Part shown: positions 1 through 9,589 of the stretch, piece by piece
Layout: the number at the start of each line of letters is the position of its first letter
How positions within the stretch are numbered: the stretch's first letter is position 1
From: Mariniblastus sp.
Lineage (GTDB): Bacteria > Planctomycetota > Planctomycetia > Pirellulales > Pirellulaceae
DNA: 64,000 nt
Reading direction: 5' to 3'
NCBI GenBank assembly: GCA_022447555.1
Contig: JAKVBF010000013.1
Span: 62,001 to 126,000 of the forward strand
Notes under the pieces: generated by a model
The model's database searches: none
What the model was told of the DNA's origin: nothing
The model's input: the letters and a program-made list of their open reading frames with translations, nothing else
Program-made: the position numbers and the translations under genes

Positions 1-76
1 TAATGGACCGATCTCCAACGTGGCAGCTCGAACGGAGGTGCCATGTTGGCCTCGGACAGCAATGGGCTAGAATCGA

Positions 77-109
77 AGCCTGGGTATTATTCTCTGCCTA
101 GGCTTTTTT
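77..109 (+). terminator. Probable Rho-independent terminator of an upstream (off-window) gene
   Basis: AGCCTGGG-(12 nt loop)-CCTAGGCT, 8-bp stem with one G-T wobble, followed by TTTTT; lies just before the ORF at 126. Confidence 0.6.
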
Positions 110-125
110 AGTGGGAAACCTGTAG

Positions 126-839
126 ATGAACTCAGCTCCTTCAGATTTTATTGGCGTCTACGATGATGCTTTGTCAGGTCAATTTTGTCGAGAAATCATT
201 GACACTTTTGAGTCCTTCCCGCAAATTCAATCCGCCGGCAAAATTGGGTCGGGGATCGACGCCAGTAAGAAAGATAGTTTGGATAGCTGCATTTCGGAAT
301 ACAAGGAATGGACCCCAATCAATCAGCGACTGCTCGATGTCACGCTACAGAAATTAGTAGAGTACACTCTCGAGTACCATTTTCTCGTCTGCGGATCACT
401 TGCCCCAACCGTGAGACTCGAAGGTGGGGAAATCATTGACGTCTCCCCGGATAATATTGCAAGAATACCGGCCGATCAGTTAAAGAATATTCTTCTAAGC
501 TTATACCGGCCTGGCTATTTGAATCTACAAAAATACGCACAAGGCAAGGGAGGTTACCATCACTGGCATTCCGAATGCTATCCTCGAGAACCTAATTGCG
601 AAACGTTGCATCGCGTGCTCTTATTCATGTTTTTCCTAAACGACGTAGAGGAGGGAGGGCAGACTGACTTTTATTATCAACAGCGTAGCATTCCTCCCAA
701 AGCTGGTCGGATGGTGATCGCGCCTGCCGGTTTCACACACACGCATAAAGGAAACGTCCCCGAATCAAGCGATAAGTACATCGTCACATCGTGGATTCTT
801 TTTCAACGATCTGAGCAATTATTTGGAAAATCAAATTGA
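126..839 (+). CDS. 2OG-Fe(II) oxygenase / prolyl 4-hydroxylase-like protein
   Basis: ORF with HHWHSECYP...FMFFLNDVEEGGQTDFYYQ...PKAGRMVIAPAGFTHTHKG, the H-x-D/E...H plus K/R pattern of the P4H-like fold. Confidence 0.75.
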   Translation: MNSAPSDFIGVYDDALSGQFCREIIDTFESFPQIQSAGKIGSGIDASKKDSLDSCISEYKEWTPINQRLLDVTLQKLVEYTLEYHFLVCGSLAPTVRLEGGEIIDVSPDNIARIPADQLKNILLSLYRPGYLNLQKYAQGKGGYHHWHSECYPREPNCETLHRVLLFMFFLNDVEEGGQTDFYYQQRSIPPKAGRMVIAPAGFTHTHKGNVPESSDKYIVTSWILFQRSEQLFGKSN

Positions 840-879
840 ATGGCTTTGAAATCACCCGCGACAGGTCCTTCGGGGGTAT

Positions 880-1665
880 TCAGTGGTCAACGGTTTTTGG
901 AGCCCATTCACTCAGCCTTGCCTGATCGCCCGATCTAAGCACCTCTATTCGGACGGGCAACCCATCGGTTTGCGGTATTAAAATGGTCACATAGGAATCA
1001 CCCACCACCCGCAGCTTGTCGCCCATACGAATCAAAGCCGTTCCCTCATCAATGCCAACCCCAACAGAGGTCGTGTGCTGATGCAACACACCCAATAGAC
1101 GATTAACTCGATTGCGTCTCAAAAAATGCTGATCCACCACAGCATAAGGCAGGAAGCCAAAACCCTTTTCGGTTTTCGCTTCGGGATTCCCACCCGTGAT
1201 CATGACCTGAGACATGATTGCAGCGCCCGCCGATGAACCACCGATCACACCACCCCGTTTGAGTAAAGCGTTAAGCTCTGCCTCGACCCGTGTTCCTAGA
1301 TAGGCCTCCGTAATGCGGGATTGAGAACCGCCACCGAACCAGACACCGGTTGCCGATCGCAGCGGAGCCACAAAGGCATCAGTATCTGCCTCAACTCGAG
1401 ACCGTGTGTGCAACGATGACACACTTCCGACGCCGCGAGACTTCCATAATTCTTCAACTCGAATTGGATCATTACGATCAGCTGATTGACTGGCCGTGGG
1501 AATGATCACCACTCTGGATTTCACTCCTCCTGCAAGCTCGATGAACGTATCAGTAACCTCAGCTGGCAAACTCCCGCCACCAGCAATCACTAGAGCCGAC
1601 TGGCCCCATAAATCCGGTGAGGGAATGAGGAGTGCCAAGCCAAAAACGAACATTAGATATTTCAT
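880..1665 (-). CDS. Cyanophycinase-like peptidase (S51 family), secreted
   Basis: N-terminal signal peptide; GVWFGGGSQSRI and GGVIGGSSAGAAIMS nucleophile-elbow motif; VVDQHFLRRNRVNRLL. Confidence 0.8.
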   Translation of the reverse strand: MKYLMFVFGLALLIPSPDLWGQSALVIAGGGSLPAEVTDTFIELAGGVKSRVVIIPTASQSADRNDPIRVEELWKSRGVGSVSSLHTRSRVEADTDAFVAPLRSATGVWFGGGSQSRITEAYLGTRVEAELNALLKRGGVIGGSSAGAAIMSQVMITGGNPEAKTEKGFGFLPYAVVDQHFLRRNRVNRLLGVLHQHTTSVGVGIDEGTALIRMGDKLRVVGDSYVTILIPQTDGLPVRIEVLRSGDQARLSEWAPKTVDH

Positions 1666-1996
1666 CGATTCTTCTTTACTACCATTGTCCAGCCCAGCTA
1701 TCCCGTTAACTGCCAGCTAAACATTGAATGTAGGCAGCTCGACCTTATCCTGCCGAACACGACGGAGTGAGTCTAGTTTTCTACCAAAACAGCAAAAAAA
1801 AGGGAACCGACAGAGCTAAAACACCGTCTGACACTACCGAAGAGGATAACCCTTTGTGCTCCTGTAAACCAACGCTGTTGTCGGCCAATCCAATCAGACG
1901 TAAAAATAGACCGTTCGGCGCAACATTGGATCGACATTTTCATCTTAACACTCAGTTTGCATCATGCATCACTCCAAACCAAACCATTAAACTGCC

Positions 1997-3025
1997 ATGA
2001 CAAAATCAACTGCACTCCAACTACTGCTCACCACTCTTTTGTGTGTTCTTTCAACAGAGGGGGCGTTTGCCAACGACCTAGATAAAGTTTTGACCAGCCA
2101 AAAGACATGGGAAAAATTGAAAGCCGTACATCATGGTAATTATCAATACGTTGTAAAATGGCAAGGCTTTGCGCCGATTGGTCACGAGACAACGATTTAT
2201 GTTCGCGATAATCAGGTCATCGGCCGTAAATATAGAACCTTCGCAAATGGCCAAAGACTAGCGGACGAAACGGTTCCCGAAGCATGGGAAGAGTCAGCCG
2301 ACGATCTGGGGTCTCACAAACACGGGGCTCCTCCTAGAACCCTTGATGCCATCTACCAAGAGGCAATAAAAGTTGCACGTCGAAAATTGGAAGGCCACGA
2401 AAAAAGGTATGTCACTTTCAACAAACAAGGCCTGATTTTGAAATGCAACATTGATGACGAGCGAATTGCGGATGAGGATCACAAAGGGATTGATCTGGCA
2501 AGCATCACTCTCGATCACATGACTCCGCTAAGACTAAGTACCGAAAACAACGGACAAACATTTCAAGTTCCCGTCGGCAGCGCTATCACTGTGCAGCTTG
2601 CTAGCAATCGCACCACTGGATTCAGCTGGAATAACGCAACGCAATCGACCAATCTGAAACTTGTCGGCGAAATCCAATACGAAGCCAAACGTACCCTCCC
2701 CGGCAGCGGAGGTTCGGCAACAGTAAATTTCCTTGCCTCTCAGTTGGGCAAGGGAACTTTAACTTTAGAATACAAACGGGTCTTTGAAGACAAACCCGCC
2801 GCCAAGACCTTTCAAGTCACCATAGAGGTTCGGAAAAAGAGTCCTGTTACTCAACCAGAGAAGATCTACCAAGCTCCGAATGGCAAAAAATTCCCAACGC
2901 ACTGGGGAGCTCCACCCAAAATACAAACCCGCGACTTGCGGCCGCTGCCCGGCGGTTACGGCAAAGGAAGCGGAACCCTTGCCAAATGGATTCAAACAAA
3001 TCTTGATCGCGATTCAAAGCACTAA
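1997..3025 (+). CDS. Secreted protein with C-terminal chagasin-like (I42) protease inhibitor domain
   Basis: Signal peptide; VPVGSAITVQLASNRTTGFSWNN...LPGSGGSATVNFLASQLGKGTLTLEYKRVFE resembles chagasin NPTTGY-W / GxGG / R-x-(W/F)E signature loops. Confidence 0.65.
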   Translation: MTKSTALQLLLTTLLCVLSTEGAFANDLDKVLTSQKTWEKLKAVHHGNYQYVVKWQGFAPIGHETTIYVRDNQVIGRKYRTFANGQRLADETVPEAWEESADDLGSHKHGAPPRTLDAIYQEAIKVARRKLEGHEKRYVTFNKQGLILKCNIDDERIADEDHKGIDLASITLDHMTPLRLSTENNGQTFQVPVGSAITVQLASNRTTGFSWNNATQSTNLKLVGEIQYEAKRTLPGSGGSATVNFLASQLGKGTLTLEYKRVFEDKPAAKTFQVTIEVRKKSPVTQPEKIYQAPNGKKFPTHWGAPPKIQTRDLRPLPGGYGKGSGTLAKWIQTNLDRDSKH

Positions 3026-3026
3026 C

Positions 3027-3409
3027 ATCAAGACCGGTGAGTTCTTCACCTTCAAATAAAACCGGAATGAAAGTGAACAATATACAAGTCCATTTTCTGG
3101 CACCGTCGACGACATCAATCGTCTACTACAAGCAGAAAAGACACTTTTTCTCGGTCACCTCATGCAGCCCGCCGAATCGGGTTATAACAACATCGCACAA
3201 CTGACGACCTCACCGGAGACTCGGTCGTAGAGACTAAATCAAATTCATATTTCCCCGGATCACCCAGACTTGCCCCTATTCAAGTTCCATCTGGATCAAA
3301 CTTCATTGCGTTCGCATCACCTCGCAATGAAGTGTTGGTTGACAACCTAAGGATTGAGCACGAATATGTAGGCGATTCCATTCAACACCCTTCCAAAAAC
3401 AGCTGTTAG
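3027..3409 (+). pseudogene. Frameshifted remnant of an unknown protein
   Basis: Coding-like translation in shifting frames: QYTSPFSGTVDDINRLLQAEKTLFLGHLMQPAESGYNNIAQL then, in another frame, DDLTGDSVVETKSNSYFPGSPRLAPIQVPSGSNFIAFASPRNEVLVDNLRIEHEYVGDSIQHPSKNSC* (stop 3407-3409). Confidence 0.5.
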
Positions 3410-4848
3410 TGATGCCTCCACAAACCGAACCAGGCGATCAAAGTCAAGATGTAGCCATCACGCCAGGACGTCGAATTGCGATACTCATCGCCGCGGGAAT
3501 GTCTCAGTTCCTAGTCACCGTCGATTACTCAGCGGTGGCGATCGCCTTACCTCGCATGGCCAACGATTTACACGCGCGTACCATTGACCTGCAATGGGTA
3601 ATAACAGGCTACATCCTGTCATTCTCAGTCATGCTAGGAATCGCAGGTCCGCTAGGAGATCGATATGGTCGCAAAAAAATATTACTGATTGGCATCGCCT
3701 TATTTGGTCTGATTTCCACTTGGCTTGGCATGGCCGATACGGCGACCAACGTGATCATTGCTCGAATCGCATTGGGTATCGGGGGTGGCCTACTTTTACC
3801 GTTGGCCGCTTCGGTACTAGCCGACTGCACCCCCTCTAACCAACTCACCAAATACATGGCATTGTTGACAGCCATCAATGCATGCGGGGCGGCAGCCGGT
3901 CCGGTACTGGGTGGCCTACTCACCGATGCATTAAGCTGGCGATGGATTTTTTATGCGAACATCCCTTTTGCCGCTCTGGCCTTCACGATGGTCTTGCTTT
4001 TAGCTCGTGAATCACGAAACCCAAACGCCGAAGGAAAGCTCGATTTTCTCGGCATCGTCCTACTTGCCAGCTCTCTGGGATGCCTGTCACTTGGCGTCGA
4101 CCGCATCCCTTCCTGGCAGCCCGCAGGTTGGATTGGTATGAGTGTCTTAGGAATCGTTTTGATGATCGGATTCGTTATCAGGGAAATCAAGTGCAGTAAT
4201 CCAATCGTTGATGTTCGACTATTGGGAAACCGGAACTTTACAGGCTTTACTCTGGCCGGAATGTTTTCCAACTCGTGCTGGTGCCTGTTAGTGTTTACCA
4301 CCACGTTACTGCTACAAAAAGTCTACCATTTAAGCGCTTTCCAAGCGGGTCTTTTCTTTTTGTACCTCAGTGGAAGCGTCGTCGTTGCTAGTGCTGCAGC
4401 CGCAAAAATATCAAGTAAAACCGGGGTCAAACCACTTGTCCTGATGGCTTTAATCTTCCAAGGTGCGGCTCTGTCACTGCTTTGGTGGCATGATGACTTG
4501 ACCGTCGTGGCGATCTGCCTTGCTGGGGGTGGTGTCGGCTGCGCATGGGGTTGGTCCATGCCCCAAGCTGGTGCCATTCTCACACTGCCCCGCGAACGAG
4601 TCGGCCTAGCGAGTGGTTCGATCATGACGGTCATGATTATGGGTGCCAACCTCGTCGTCGTCATTTGCGCCACCATCATTGATGGCACATCGGGGGCCTC
4701 CGGTCAAAATTACGCACGAGGAATCCAGATCAGCTACCTGATGGGAATGGGACTGGCAGTGGCGGGTATTCTCGCCGCCGTTTTCATTTTGCCGTCCCGT
4801 TCCAAACTTAAATCAAACGCGGACGAATCCGCCGGAGTAACGGCTTAA
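3409..4848 (+). CDS. MFS transporter, DHA2 (EmrB/QacA)-like
   Basis: Multi-TM protein with LGDRYGRKKILLIG and the 14-TM DHA2-like pattern; ATG alternative start at 3412. Confidence 0.8.
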   Translation: MMPPQTEPGDQSQDVAITPGRRIAILIAAGMSQFLVTVDYSAVAIALPRMANDLHARTIDLQWVITGYILSFSVMLGIAGPLGDRYGRKKILLIGIALFGLISTWLGMADTATNVIIARIALGIGGGLLLPLAASVLADCTPSNQLTKYMALLTAINACGAAAGPVLGGLLTDALSWRWIFYANIPFAALAFTMVLLLARESRNPNAEGKLDFLGIVLLASSLGCLSLGVDRIPSWQPAGWIGMSVLGIVLMIGFVIREIKCSNPIVDVRLLGNRNFTGFTLAGMFSNSCWCLLVFTTTLLLQKVYHLSAFQAGLFFLYLSGSVVVASAAAAKISSKTGVKPLVLMALIFQGAALSLLWWHDDLTVVAICLAGGGVGCAWGWSMPQAGAILTLPRERVGLASGSIMTVMIMGANLVVVICATIIDGTSGASGQNYARGIQISYLMGMGLAVAGILAAVFILPSRSKLKSNADESAGVTA

Positions 4849-5122
4849 GCCTAGGTCTTTTTGATGCAGATGACCACTCGCTGAGGTTTCCTTTAGTCAT
4901 CGGAATCAGTTGCTTGACAGTCATCCCGATCACAGCCAATATGTAGGCGTTTGACAGCCAATACCGGTAAACCATGCGAGCAAGGTGTCGGATACGCATT
5001 TTGATAGTCGTCAAAACAGACGACGCCTATTCGGCCGTCGGAACACATTTTGCCGCGTCTCTTTGAAAGACAGAATTGCGCCCAATGTGATCACCAAAAT
5101 GAAAGGCAAACAGGGTTAGCTC

Positions 5123-6547
5123 TTGAATTTGGAATCCGGAAAAGATCGGCAATCGCTGGGTCCGATGCTCTTGGTAGCGATGAATGCTTCGGTCATCATC
5201 GGCCTCGAAGGATTACCTGACATGGCCCTCTATGGCGTCCCGCTGATCTTTTTGTTTCTTGTTGGCGCCATTACATTCCTGATCCCAGTCGGTTTGGTCT
5301 CCAGTGAGCTGGCTGTTGGCTGGCCGGGGGGAGGCGGAGTCTATGGCTGGGTTGATTCCGCTTTTGGTCGTCGGCCAGCCGTTCTTGCCGTTTGGTGTCA
5401 ATGGGTTCAAATTCTGGTTTGGTACCCTACAGGTTTGTCGTTTGGTGCCGCTACGTTTGCGTATATCTTTGAGCCCAAGCTCGCGGAAAACCCCACGTTC
5501 ATCATGATCGTTGTCGTCGTGATTTTCTGGACCGTCACGTTGATGAATTTCCGTGGCCTTAAAACCAGCGGTGTGGTCGCAACCATCGGTTTGGTGCTGG
5601 GTACCATATTGCCAACGTTAATGATCATCTTGTTCGCTGCCATCTGGCTCATCAACGATCACCCCATCGCTATCCCCCAAGAAAATCGGGGCTTCCTTCC
5701 TAAACTAGAGGGTATTCGTGGACTAGCGATTGCAGCTGGTATGATCACGTTTTATTCTGGACTCGAGGTCAATGCAGTCCATGGTTCGAGAATCAACAAA
5801 CCACGTAGCAGCATTCCATTTGCGATGATTCTTTCCGCAGTGATTGTTTTGGGTGTTTACATATTTGGCTCGTTGGGAATCGCTTTGATCCTGCCTCCTG
5901 AGCAAATTCGCGCCGACTTGAATGTTGGTCCGATGGAGATGTTTCGGGTATTTTTGGAGACCCACAATCTGGGGGCCATTTCGCCAATTCTTGCCGCTTG
6001 TGTTTGCATTGGTGTCTTGGGACACATTTCAACTTGGGTCATCGGGCCAACCGAAGCGGTTCGCCGAGCCGCAAAGCGCAGGGATCTACCCGCCATTTTC
6101 GGAAAAACGAATCGCCAGGGTGTTCCGACTCCATTGCTGTTGATTCAAGGAGTTATTGTCACCATGATGACCCTGCCATTCCTGTTCTTAAAAGACGTCT
6201 CAACCGCCTTTTTGATTCTCACGGCCCTGTCAGGAACGGTTTATCTCGTGATGTATATTATGATGTTCGCCGCAGCAATCAAATTGAGATATTCCAAACC
6301 TCATATCCAACGACACTTTGAGGTACCCGGAGGGAAACTCGGTATCTGGGTGACCAGCGGGGCAGGAATCCTGATTAGTTTAGTCGCTCTACTACTTTCA
6401 TTCATACCCCCGGAAGCAGACCAGGTGGATGTTGGAGATCCTTATCTTTATGTTGGATTAGAAACCGGCATCTTTATTTTGATTTTGCTGATCGGCCTTT
6501 TTATTCCAATGCATCCCAAGCGGCTCCCGGATGAGCTGCACCTCTAA
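5123..6547 (+). CDS. APC-family amino acid permease
   Basis: Multi-TM; SSELAVGWPGGGGVYGWVDSAFG typical of APC/GadC-like permeases; TTG start. Confidence 0.8.
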   Translation: MNLESGKDRQSLGPMLLVAMNASVIIGLEGLPDMALYGVPLIFLFLVGAITFLIPVGLVSSELAVGWPGGGGVYGWVDSAFGRRPAVLAVWCQWVQILVWYPTGLSFGAATFAYIFEPKLAENPTFIMIVVVVIFWTVTLMNFRGLKTSGVVATIGLVLGTILPTLMIILFAAIWLINDHPIAIPQENRGFLPKLEGIRGLAIAAGMITFYSGLEVNAVHGSRINKPRSSIPFAMILSAVIVLGVYIFGSLGIALILPPEQIRADLNVGPMEMFRVFLETHNLGAISPILAACVCIGVLGHISTWVIGPTEAVRRAAKRRDLPAIFGKTNRQGVPTPLLLIQGVIVTMMTLPFLFLKDVSTAFLILTALSGTVYLVMYIMMFAAAIKLRYSKPHIQRHFEVPGGKLGIWVTSGAGILISLVALLLSFIPPEADQVDVGDPYLYVGLETGIFILILLIGLFIPMHPKRLPDELHL

Positions 6548-6618
6548 AAAAATTTCTCGGACGCCTAAAATGCCTCCACCTGAACGTCAACTTTGTCTAA
6601 CCTACTTGCCGGTAATCC

Positions 6619-7983
6619 GTGATCATGCAGCAAGGAAATTCAACCATGAATAGGATCTGCCCACCCGAAAAAGCAAAACGTTTTTATTGGTTGACAGTCC
6701 TGCCGTTTCAATCCATCTGCCTGACAGTATTCGCCGGTCCTCTATATGGCTTTAACGCCCTCATCCAACCGATTAATGAGGTTTTTTCACCCTCCGATAT
6801 CAACACCGGCTGGGCTGGCGCTATCGCAGGGGGGACTATTTTCTTGTCGGTCGGAATGGGTGGCATAATTCACCAATACTTTCTTAAATGGGTCGGGAGC
6901 CGGGCCCGACTGTTCGTCATCATGAACGTGGCGATAATTATCAGCTTTGGCGTGGGCGCTCTTGCCTGTCATCTAAAACTTTACTGGCTCCTGTTACTCG
7001 GATTTGCTATTCCGACTGGTCTCTGTTTCGTGAATCTGTTTTTTATCGGCATCGTATTCCTCGTCAATTGGGGGCACGAGGCGGGCCGGGTAGGGCTTTC
7101 TACAGGTATCGCTGGCATGCTGTTTGGCATCTGGGGCGCCGTCTACAGCGTTATCGGCCCCTACATCGTTGCCAACGCTGGTTTAATCTGGTTCCTACTT
7201 CTCTCGGGGATAGCCGTATCATTGATCGAACTGTTGGCGCTAACCTTCATGCTCGATCCTGTAGGGGCTGGAACCTCTGCGGAGCCAAACCAAACTAAAG
7301 CAGAAACCCCGACCTTAACATTCAAAGATATCGCACAAGTCCCTTCGTTTTGGGTTTTCTTTTTCTTCTTCATTCTATTCCTAACGCCCGGATTTGGATT
7401 CAAGCTAATCGTGGCCGCCCTGAGCGATCGAATTTTTCACGCGACTCAATGGGTGGCTTCCATCATGGCCGCTAGTTTCCTGATTTGTTATGGAACTTCT
7501 CGGTTAGGGTTCGGTATTCTTTCGGATAAGTTACCGATCAAGCCAATGTATTTCGGTTTTTCGATCGTCCAAGTCTTTGCCTTGCTGGTCGCTGCCATCT
7601 CGCTACCCTACCTCAAAGGGGTTGTTTTTTTCACGGTGCTTATGTGTCTCACTGGAACCATGTTTGCGGCCGGAAAATGTTTGTGGGCTGTAACCATGGT
7701 GCGAATGTTTGGCCCGAAAAATTTCCATGCGCCGATGATGATGTCGCAACTATCTGTCGGCGTCGCAGGGTTTCTAGGCCCGCTCACACTGACCTGGGCG
7801 CTCCGCGCCCAAGATGTGAAGCTCAGTGTCACCGGGTGGCTATATGCCGCCGCAGTGGCTCTGGCTATCGCAACGGTTCTTTTCCATATGCTACGTCGCT
7901 TTGATTATCAAAAATTCGCTAAGCATCAGTCCCAAGGTCTGGAATTAAGCTTGCGAGCCAAGAGTGAGTTCGACCGATTTTAG
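6619..7983 (+). CDS. MFS transporter, OFA (oxalate/formate antiporter-like)
   Basis: 12 TM segments; GPLYGFNALIQPINEVF, AGGTIFLSVGMGG, GTSRLGFGILSDKL motifs; likely start ATG at 6646. Confidence 0.7.
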   Translation: MIMQQGNSTMNRICPPEKAKRFYWLTVLPFQSICLTVFAGPLYGFNALIQPINEVFSPSDINTGWAGAIAGGTIFLSVGMGGIIHQYFLKWVGSRARLFVIMNVAIIISFGVGALACHLKLYWLLLLGFAIPTGLCFVNLFFIGIVFLVNWGHEAGRVGLSTGIAGMLFGIWGAVYSVIGPYIVANAGLIWFLLLSGIAVSLIELLALTFMLDPVGAGTSAEPNQTKAETPTLTFKDIAQVPSFWVFFFFFILFLTPGFGFKLIVAALSDRIFHATQWVASIMAASFLICYGTSRLGFGILSDKLPIKPMYFGFSIVQVFALLVAAISLPYLKGVVFFTVLMCLTGTMFAAGKCLWAVTMVRMFGPKNFHAPMMMSQLSVGVAGFLGPLTLTWALRAQDVKLSVTGWLYAAAVALAIATVLFHMLRRFDYQKFAKHQSQGLELSLRAKSEFDRF

Positions 7984-8270
7984 CCCTTATGAAGAAAACG
8001 GTGTCTGCCATCGAATTCATTGACACCTACTTACAAACTGCCACAATTGATGGCATGAAGCCCGAAAAAATATGAGTCAGCGTTGCTGCGACCGGCACTT
8101 GAGGTTGATTTTACCCGTTGAATAAAAGCAGTTTCAATCATCAGAAATCAGAAATGATTTCGGCAGACCTAAGGAAGTCGTCCACGTCGAAACTTTAATT
8201 ACCCCGGCTGAATTCCCCCCAAAAGATCACCACACCTTAACCCTACCAACCCTTTAACCCCACCCTACCA

Positions 8271-9395
8271 ATGCATTACAACTGTTACATAATCACCCTA
8301 CTGTGCCTACTCTTCGTTACACCGCCGGCAGCTTCCGGACAAGAGTCCGAACATCGAAATCTATTCCGCAATTGGGATCGCAATCGCGACGGCTTCTTGG
8401 TCCGCCCCGAAGTCCCTAAAGAAATGCGGGCTGCCTTTTCAGAGGTCGATAAAAATGGTGATGGCCGGGTTTCACTGGAAGAGCATATGCGGCTTGTCCG
8501 ACCCAAACCCAACAACGCACCCAGTGATAAACAAGGGGAATCGTCGCCACAAGCAGGGTTGTCCCACTGGAAACACGCAGACACAAGCGAGTTAATCATA
8601 CGGCAGACATGGCCTCAAGAGCCTGATGGATTTGACCGTACAGCATTCGTCAGTCAACCCAAGCATGCCAAAGGGAAGCTTCCGATCGTCATTTTTTTCC
8701 ATGGGGCCGGTGGCAACGCGGTCGGCGCCATGCGCCAGTGGGAGTCGCTTACCTACGATCATGTCGTGATCTCGGCCCAAGGTTATCGCAAAACCTGGAA
8801 CATTTATGGAGAACCCTCCAAAGCTCCCGATGTTGAGTTCTTTCAGCGACTTTTGAAAGAAGTTGAAAAGCAGATACCAACCGCTGATCTTAAAGATGTA
8901 TCACTGATTGGCTTCTCCAATGGAAGTGGTTTCATCCACCGGCTTCTGATTGAAATTGACGAACCGTTTTCCAAGCGAAATTTCCTGCTCGGCTCTAGCC
9001 TGATCGAGCAGCAGTATCACAACGGATCTTTTTGGAAACCGACACAGGACACCGATCGTTACGACCAAAAAGTAAAACCCACGTCGGGTCGCATGTTAGC
9101 TTATTTCCATGGGACTCAAGATCGCGTGGTTCCCTACAACGGAGGCAAGCGGGGGCGATTCCCCCATTTGTCCGCCCAAGAGACAACGTATGTTTGGGCC
9201 AAAGCAAACGGCTACTCCGGTAAGGCTCTCGACATGAAGGATGGGCGTAAAATAGATCGTGCGATAACTGCCCTAAACTATCCCGGGACGCAAGTCACCC
9301 ACTACCAGGTTGTTGGCGGAGGCCACGGTTTTGACCCCTACAATCGATCGGTTCGGCAAATCATTCAGACGTTACTAAAAGACCAAAAACCTTAA
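8271..9395 (+). CDS. Secreted EF-hand-containing PHB-depolymerase-like esterase
   Basis: Signal peptide; EF-hand-like WDRNRDGFLVRPE and VDKNGDGRVSLEE; esterase motifs PIVIFFHGAGGNA and LIGFSNGSGF; C-terminal GGGHGFDPYN. Confidence 0.75.
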   Translation: MHYNCYIITLLCLLFVTPPAASGQESEHRNLFRNWDRNRDGFLVRPEVPKEMRAAFSEVDKNGDGRVSLEEHMRLVRPKPNNAPSDKQGESSPQAGLSHWKHADTSELIIRQTWPQEPDGFDRTAFVSQPKHAKGKLPIVIFFHGAGGNAVGAMRQWESLTYDHVVISAQGYRKTWNIYGEPSKAPDVEFFQRLLKEVEKQIPTADLKDVSLIGFSNGSGFIHRLLIEIDEPFSKRNFLLGSSLIEQQYHNGSFWKPTQDTDRYDQKVKPTSGRMLAYFHGTQDRVVPYNGGKRGRFPHLSAQETTYVWAKANGYSGKALDMKDGRKIDRAITALNYPGTQVTHYQVVGGGHGFDPYNRSVRQIIQTLLKDQKP

Positions 9396-9589
9396 TCGCC
9401 TGCTGCTGCCGAGCGGTCACGAGCATGGGGCTAAATCAAAATGAACGAGATAGCAAATATCATGAGGATAAACCCATCAGTTATCCCCACGAAGCCATCC
9501 CAACGAAGCCATCCACCCGCAAAGTCCTAACACGCTGCGTGAACCGACACTTCTCGTGAACCACGGAGTGACGATTCCAACCAAGCTCG

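Noticed and set aside
1767-2000. 77-aa + strand ORF before the chagasin-like gene
   Set aside because: Low-complexity, non-protein-like composition and it overlaps the start of a convincing secreted-protein gene.
4808-5014. 68-aa minus-strand ORF (MTTIKMRIRHLARMVYRYWLSN...) downstream of the MFS gene
   Set aside because: Partly antisense to the MFS 3' end, Arg-rich, no recognisable motif or clear ribosome-binding site; not supportable as a gene.
9484-9525. Short direct repeats ACGAAGCCATCC (x2) and CGTGAACC (x2, about 9537-9565) after the esterase gene
   Set aside because: Only two copies each, short, no array structure or link to a mobile element.
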